10,577 nucleotides of DNA from Euperipatoides rowelli. Its lineage: Eukaryota; Onychophora; Udeonychophora; Euonychophora; Peripatopsidae. Positions 7,985-10,577 of this stretch are shown piece by piece. The stretch lies in the NCBI GenBank assembly GCA_003024985.2, contig PXIH01S0039937.1. The stretch is one strand, 5' to 3'. How positions within the stretch are numbered: the stretch's first letter is position 1; the number at the start of each line of letters is the position of its first letter. A program made the translations under genes and the position numbers. The notes below the pieces were generated by a model, which worked only from the letters and a program-made list of their open reading frames with translations, was not told where the DNA came from and did not search any database.

Positions 7985-8870
7985 TTGTCAAAGACACAGA
8001 TCAGTTTCAATGGTAGTTATTCAATTGTGCTTTTTATTCTACTAACAATCTCTGGATGCATCAAATGTAATCCAGGTCCCGATGTTAATTGTGGTAAGTG
8101 TGAACTTGGACTTAGTAGTGTGGACAAAGATGCTATAGCATGTGATGTCTGTGAAAAACGGCTTCTTAAATGCTGTTCTACTAAAAAACTTAACGGATAC
8201 TCAATTCAAGATTATGCGTAAACCAGAGATCACTTGGAAATGTGAAAAATGCATTATTTTAACCAAATTCAAATACAGTTACGATTAAGGATGTATCAAT
8301 ATAATTATCAATACTTATTAATAGATTTGATAAAATGGAGTCAAATTATCAAAACAAGATGAAAAGATTGATTTGGTAGAAACTAGATATAAATCATTGG
8401 ATGAAAGACTAAACCGTAATCGAAGATAAATTTGTTTCTATGGTCAACACAGTAGAATCAAAAAAATAATAATACAGATGCACTTACAAGAACCTGTAAA
8501 GTTCAATGATAAAGATACTATGCCAAAATCAGAAGAAAATTAGAGAGAAAAAATGTTGTTTAATTTAAAATAAAATGTTAAGTAATATTTTTGATTAAAT
8601 CTCTGATAATAATAACTCATTAGCGATAGGTTGTCTTTCTAGTACACGGTGATTAGGTAAATTAAAAGCCGATAAACCAAGGCCTCTAATTCTCTCTTTT
8701 GATAATGAAAGTAATAAAAAAATTATTCCTTTTAAAAGAGCACAATTTTTGCACCGGATAGATCTTTAGAATAAAGGAAAATCTATGCTGAAAATAAAAA
8801 GAAATTGAGCAATGAAATCAATAAGAATACATCTAATCAACTGTATCAGATTCAGATCAATCTAATATTG
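7985..8870 (+). pseudogene. LINE ORF1 remnant: 2A-like peptide, PHD-like finger, coiled coil
   Basis: The first frame (7985-8221, opening with TTG, no ATG) contains FILLTISGCIKCNPGP: a hydrophobic stretch and a 2A-like motif whose NPGP is intact but whose D-V/I-E-x positions are changed. Next come CGKC and ACDVC, the first two zinc pairs of a PHD-like finger. The expected Trp and His appear to be Arg and Leu (EKRLLKCC), and the last pair WKCEKC (near 8235-8255) is in another frame. A coiled-coil-like stretch, LSKQDEKIDLVETRYKSLDE, is near 8346-8405. At 8647-8766, after an internal stop, LGKLKADKPRPLILSFD and what follows match an RNA-binding-like ORF1 segment, followed in another frame by RKIYAENKKKLSNE near 8777-8818. 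Such ORF1 proteins bind the element RNA. Confidence 0.75.
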
Positions 8871-9408
8871 AAATGGAAAATAAAAAAGTTATGAAAACAC
8901 ATAATACAATAAAAAATAATTTAAAACATAAAGAAAAAAATACATGTCTTTGATATAAAAGATGACGATAAAAAGGTGTCTCAGATATCAGATCTACTAA
9001 TACAAAAAATGATTCAGTTTAGCAGCCAATATCACTCTGCCTATCAAATGTCTGTTCCTTATTCAACAAACTTGGAGAACTAGAAACATACATATAACAA
9101 TTAATACTCGTTTTGTTTTTGGCATCACCGAGACATGGCTTTTCTCTAAAATTCTCGATGAATCAATTTAATTTCCAGATGATAAAATTCTTAGAAAAGA
9201 TAAAGCAGAGGGTAAAGGTGGAGGTCTTATTGTATATGTAAGATCATATATAAATTCTGTGGTATATTTAGAGCTTGACTCATTTGTAGAATGTATATGG
9301 TTTGGTGTCATAATAAGAGATAAATTATTTCTATGTGGTCTATTTTATAGACCACCAAACAGCTCTGATAGATATAATATTGAATTGATGGAAAATGTAT
9401 ATAAAAGT

Positions 9409-9415
9409 TACGGTA
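9409..9415. repeat. TACGGTA, footprint-like motif at a frame break
   Basis: Before it the endonuclease reads in the frame of 9259. After it GDFN reads in the frame of 9444. A 5-base gain (TA to TA-CGG-TA) accounts for the shift exactly. Confidence 0.6.
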
Positions 9416-9506
9416 TAAATTGTTTAAAGAGGAAAATTTTTCTGAGTTGATTATCATGGGAGACTTTAATCTCCCTGACATCAACTGGAAACTACACAAA
9501 TGTAAC

Positions 9507-9514
9507 TAGGCCTA
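9507..9514. repeat. TAGGCCTA, footprint-like motif creating a stop
   Basis: Its TAG is in frame with the GDFN segment. The frame is the same on both sides, as expected for a 6-base gain (TA to TA-GGCC-TA). Confidence 0.6.
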
Positions 9515-9819
9515 TAACACAAAAAGTTTTGTCTATGATTTCTTTGATTTTGTAAACAATAATTTCTTATTCCAAATTATAAATGAATTCACCAGATTTA
9601 GAGCTAAAGTGTTTCATGTTTGGATTTGGTGCTGGTTATAAATGATCAGTTAATATCTAACTTAAGCTATGATTCACCACTCGGCAAAAGTGATCATATT
9701 ATCATAAAATGTTAAATTGATACAGACTTTAAAAGTTATTATATTAATTATGAAACTACAAAAAAGCAAATTTTGGCGACATTAGTATCAATCTTGGAAA
9801 TCTAGATTTTAAAGTAGAG

Positions 9820-9826
9820 TAGGCTA
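9820..9826. repeat. TAGGCTA, footprint-like motif creating a stop and frameshift
   Basis: It starts immediately after the codon ending at 9819 and its TAG is in frame. Discounting 5 bases connects to the frame that carries on to the next motif at 9846. Confidence 0.6.
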
Positions 9827-9845
9827 TAAACCATTTCAGAGTAAC

Positions 9846-9852
9846 TAGCCTA
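9846..9852. repeat. TAGCCTA, footprint-like motif at a frame break
   Basis: Discounting 5 bases joins the upstream frame to AAALKEVIKIIDKDTPSV, which is open from 9854 to 9907. Confidence 0.6.
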
Positions 9853-9905
9853 TGCGGCAGCTTTAAAAGAAGTTATTAAAATTATTGATAAAGACACACC
9901 TTCAG

Positions 9906-9912
9906 TAGCCTA
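9906..9912. repeat. TAGCCTA, footprint-like motif at a frame break
   Basis: Discounting 5 bases joins the TPSV segment to IKKCNKGGKSKRLQ, open from 9916 onward. Confidence 0.6.
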
Positions 9913-10001
9913 TTGATTAAGAAATGTAATAAAGGTGGAAAAAGTAAACGATTACAAGTGAAATTACAGAATATAGCAAGAAAAAAAACAGTTTTAAAAG
10001 A

Positions 10002-10008
10002 TAGGCTA
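10002..10008. repeat. TAGGCTA, footprint-like motif near a frame break
   Basis: Discounting 5 bases joins to the frame of RIRNDLNN only if a one-base slip in the A8 run at 9981-9988 is also allowed. It is therefore weaker than the others. Confidence 0.45.
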
Positions 10009-10167
10009 TAGAGAAAATAAGAATGTTAGTTTTGACAATTATAAAAGGATTAGAAATGATTTGAACAATTTGATAAAGAAAAAAAGGTTTTCATTTGAAC
10101 AATCATTGGTTGTTAGAGCAAAAATAGATCCTAATTTAATATATGATCATCAGTTCGTGGTCGCAAA

Positions 10168-10504
10168 TGTGTAAATGGTGTCTTAAAGTGACGTGGCAGG
10201 TCACTGAATCTAATTATCGCCTGAGTTATTCAAACTCGTCTGAACGTANTAATTAATTAATTATTCAATTAATTATATTTTGTTAATTTAATTTAAAGTA
10301 TAAAAGCTAGCATGCATTTAAATATTTTGTCGTGGCCCACATATAGGGAAGGTTTTGCATTTCCAGTGAGCCGCTATCTGTATTTTTATTTATTCCTTAT
10401 TTTGCTGTAAGCTGGGAAGGCAGAGCACCTGTTCAGCCAATAAAAGTGTTTCATAGTAACCAGTCTTTGTTTACTTGTCATCCAGTTAGTTTCACCACGA
10501 TATA
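10168..10504 (+). mobile_element. Candidate solo LTR (337 bp), target duplication GCAAA
   Basis: GCAAA occurs on both sides (10163-10167 and 10505-10509). Between them lie a TATA box TATAAAAG (10299-10306) and, 140 bases on, AATAAA in CCAATAAAAGTG (10439-10444), the promoter-then-poly(A) order of an LTR. The start TGTGTAAATGGTG resembles the reverse complement of the end, TATATCGTGGTG, so the termini are imperfect inverted repeats; the 3' end reads TA rather than the usual CA. TGACGTGG (10189-10196) is a bZIP-like site. No internal element genes are present. Against it, the LINE reading KCVNGVLK seems to run a few codons into this stretch. Confidence 0.4.
10249..10249. other. Ambiguous base (N) in a TTAA-rich run
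   Basis: A single N sits at the start of a TAAT/TTAA repeat (10249-10275), probably a base-calling or assembly difficulty at low-complexity DNA. Confidence 0.8.
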
Positions 10505-10509
10505 GCAAA

Positions 10510-10577
10510 ATTAGCTATATATTTATGAATTAGTTATATATATATATACCGTATACTGTACATATATAAAGTATATA
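10510..10577. repeat. TA-rich simple repeat tail
   Basis: (TA)n runs with adjacent TACCGTA (10547-10553) and TACTGTA (10554-10560). The TATACTGTAC here matches part of the hairpin arm at 375-384. No LINE frame could be followed through it. Confidence 0.6.

Larger units (their letters stand above)
7985..10167 (+). mobile_element. CR1-like non-LTR retrotransposon remnant (ORF1 and ORF2 endonuclease part)
   Basis: The order of pieces is a 2A-like peptide, PHD-like finger, coiled coil, RNA-binding-like ORF1 segment, AP-type endonuclease and pre-RT linker. That is a CR1-clade LINE layout. Many stops and frameshifts show it is dead. No RT motif (such as F/Y-A-D-D) is found before 10577. The RT may be missing, may lie beyond the window behind the possible LTR insertion, or may be represented by the opposed scrap at 6671-6960. 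The 5' boundary is not defined. Confidence 0.85.
9038..10167 (+). pseudogene. LINE ORF2 remnant: AP-like endonuclease and pre-RT linker
   Basis: Endonuclease motifs are in order but in several frames: SLFNKLGELETYI (about 9053-9094), GITETWL (9121-9141, the metal-binding Glu), RKDKAEGKGGGLIVYV (about 9193-9240), LFYRPPNSSD (about 9340-9369), MGDFNLPDINW (about 9456-9488), LDLVL (9620-9634) and SPLGKSDH (about 9675-9698, the catalytic Asp-His). A linker follows, with RIRNDLNNLIKKKRFSFEQS (about 10048-10107), typical of the segment before the RT. There are stops at 9169, 9507, 9713 and 9820 and several frameshifts. Most linker and some endonuclease breaks coincide with TA-NNN(N)-TA motifs. The enzyme would nick target DNA for target-primed reverse transcription. 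This copy cannot be made as one protein. Confidence 0.85.

Noticed and set aside
9308-9499. Minus-strand frame in the LINE
   Set aside because: Antisense of the endonuclease region.
1-10577. CRISPR array, tRNA, rRNA or bacterial operon signals
   Set aside because: No regularly spaced repeats, no cloverleaf or rRNA motifs, and the gene content is clearly animal.

Overview
The window is eukaryotic and animal: very A+T-rich DNA with long homopolymer runs, one conserved protein-coding gene on the minus strand, and a crowd of decayed transposable elements. The gene encodes CDK11 (the PITSLRE kinase) with a metazoan-type layout. The main element is a CR1-like LINE whose first ORF starts with a 2A-like peptide followed by a PHD-like zinc finger, a combination known from aquatic invertebrates such as sea urchins, lancelets, molluscs and cnidarians. 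I cannot name the species.

Layout. 1-1783: non-coding. It holds a 22-bp near-perfect hairpin (340-392, with a third repeat copy to 404), a 231-bp candidate piggyBac-type MITE (1080-1310), and the likely 3' UTR of CDK11 with poly(A) signals. 1784-3985 (minus): a complete, intron-free 733-codon CDK11 reading frame. 3986-5480: its upstream region, with a 7-codon uORF, a strong 3' splice site just before the ATG, a possible 5' UTR donor, an E-box and a CpG-richer block with a CCAAT box. 5610-5992: two consecutive open stretches of an unrecognised decayed protein. 6391-6538: a cluster of small palindromes built on CCTGCT(A/G)G. 6671-6960 (minus): a probable C-terminal scrap of a LINE reverse transcriptase ORF. 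7648-7929: an unrecognised short ORF. 7985-10167 (plus): the CR1-like LINE remnant (ORF1, then ORF2 endonuclease and pre-RT linker, no RT seen). 10168-10504: a possible solo LTR flanked by GCAAA on both sides. 10505-10577: TA-rich tail.

The most interesting pattern is a set of 7-8-bp motifs of the form TA-NNN(N)-TA (TAGGCTA/TAGCCTA, TAGGCCTA, TACGGTA, TACTGTA/TACAGTA). Inside the dead LINE ORF2, several sit exactly at breaks in the reading frame. Treating each as a TA target plus 5 or 6 extra bases restores frame or removes a stop in five cases, and in a sixth if one A-run slip is allowed. That is the signature expected of excision footprints left by TA-targeting (Tc1/mariner-type) transposons, though the density is surprising. 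Apart from CDK11 the genes do not form a functional unit: one selected gene stands in a graveyard of elements.
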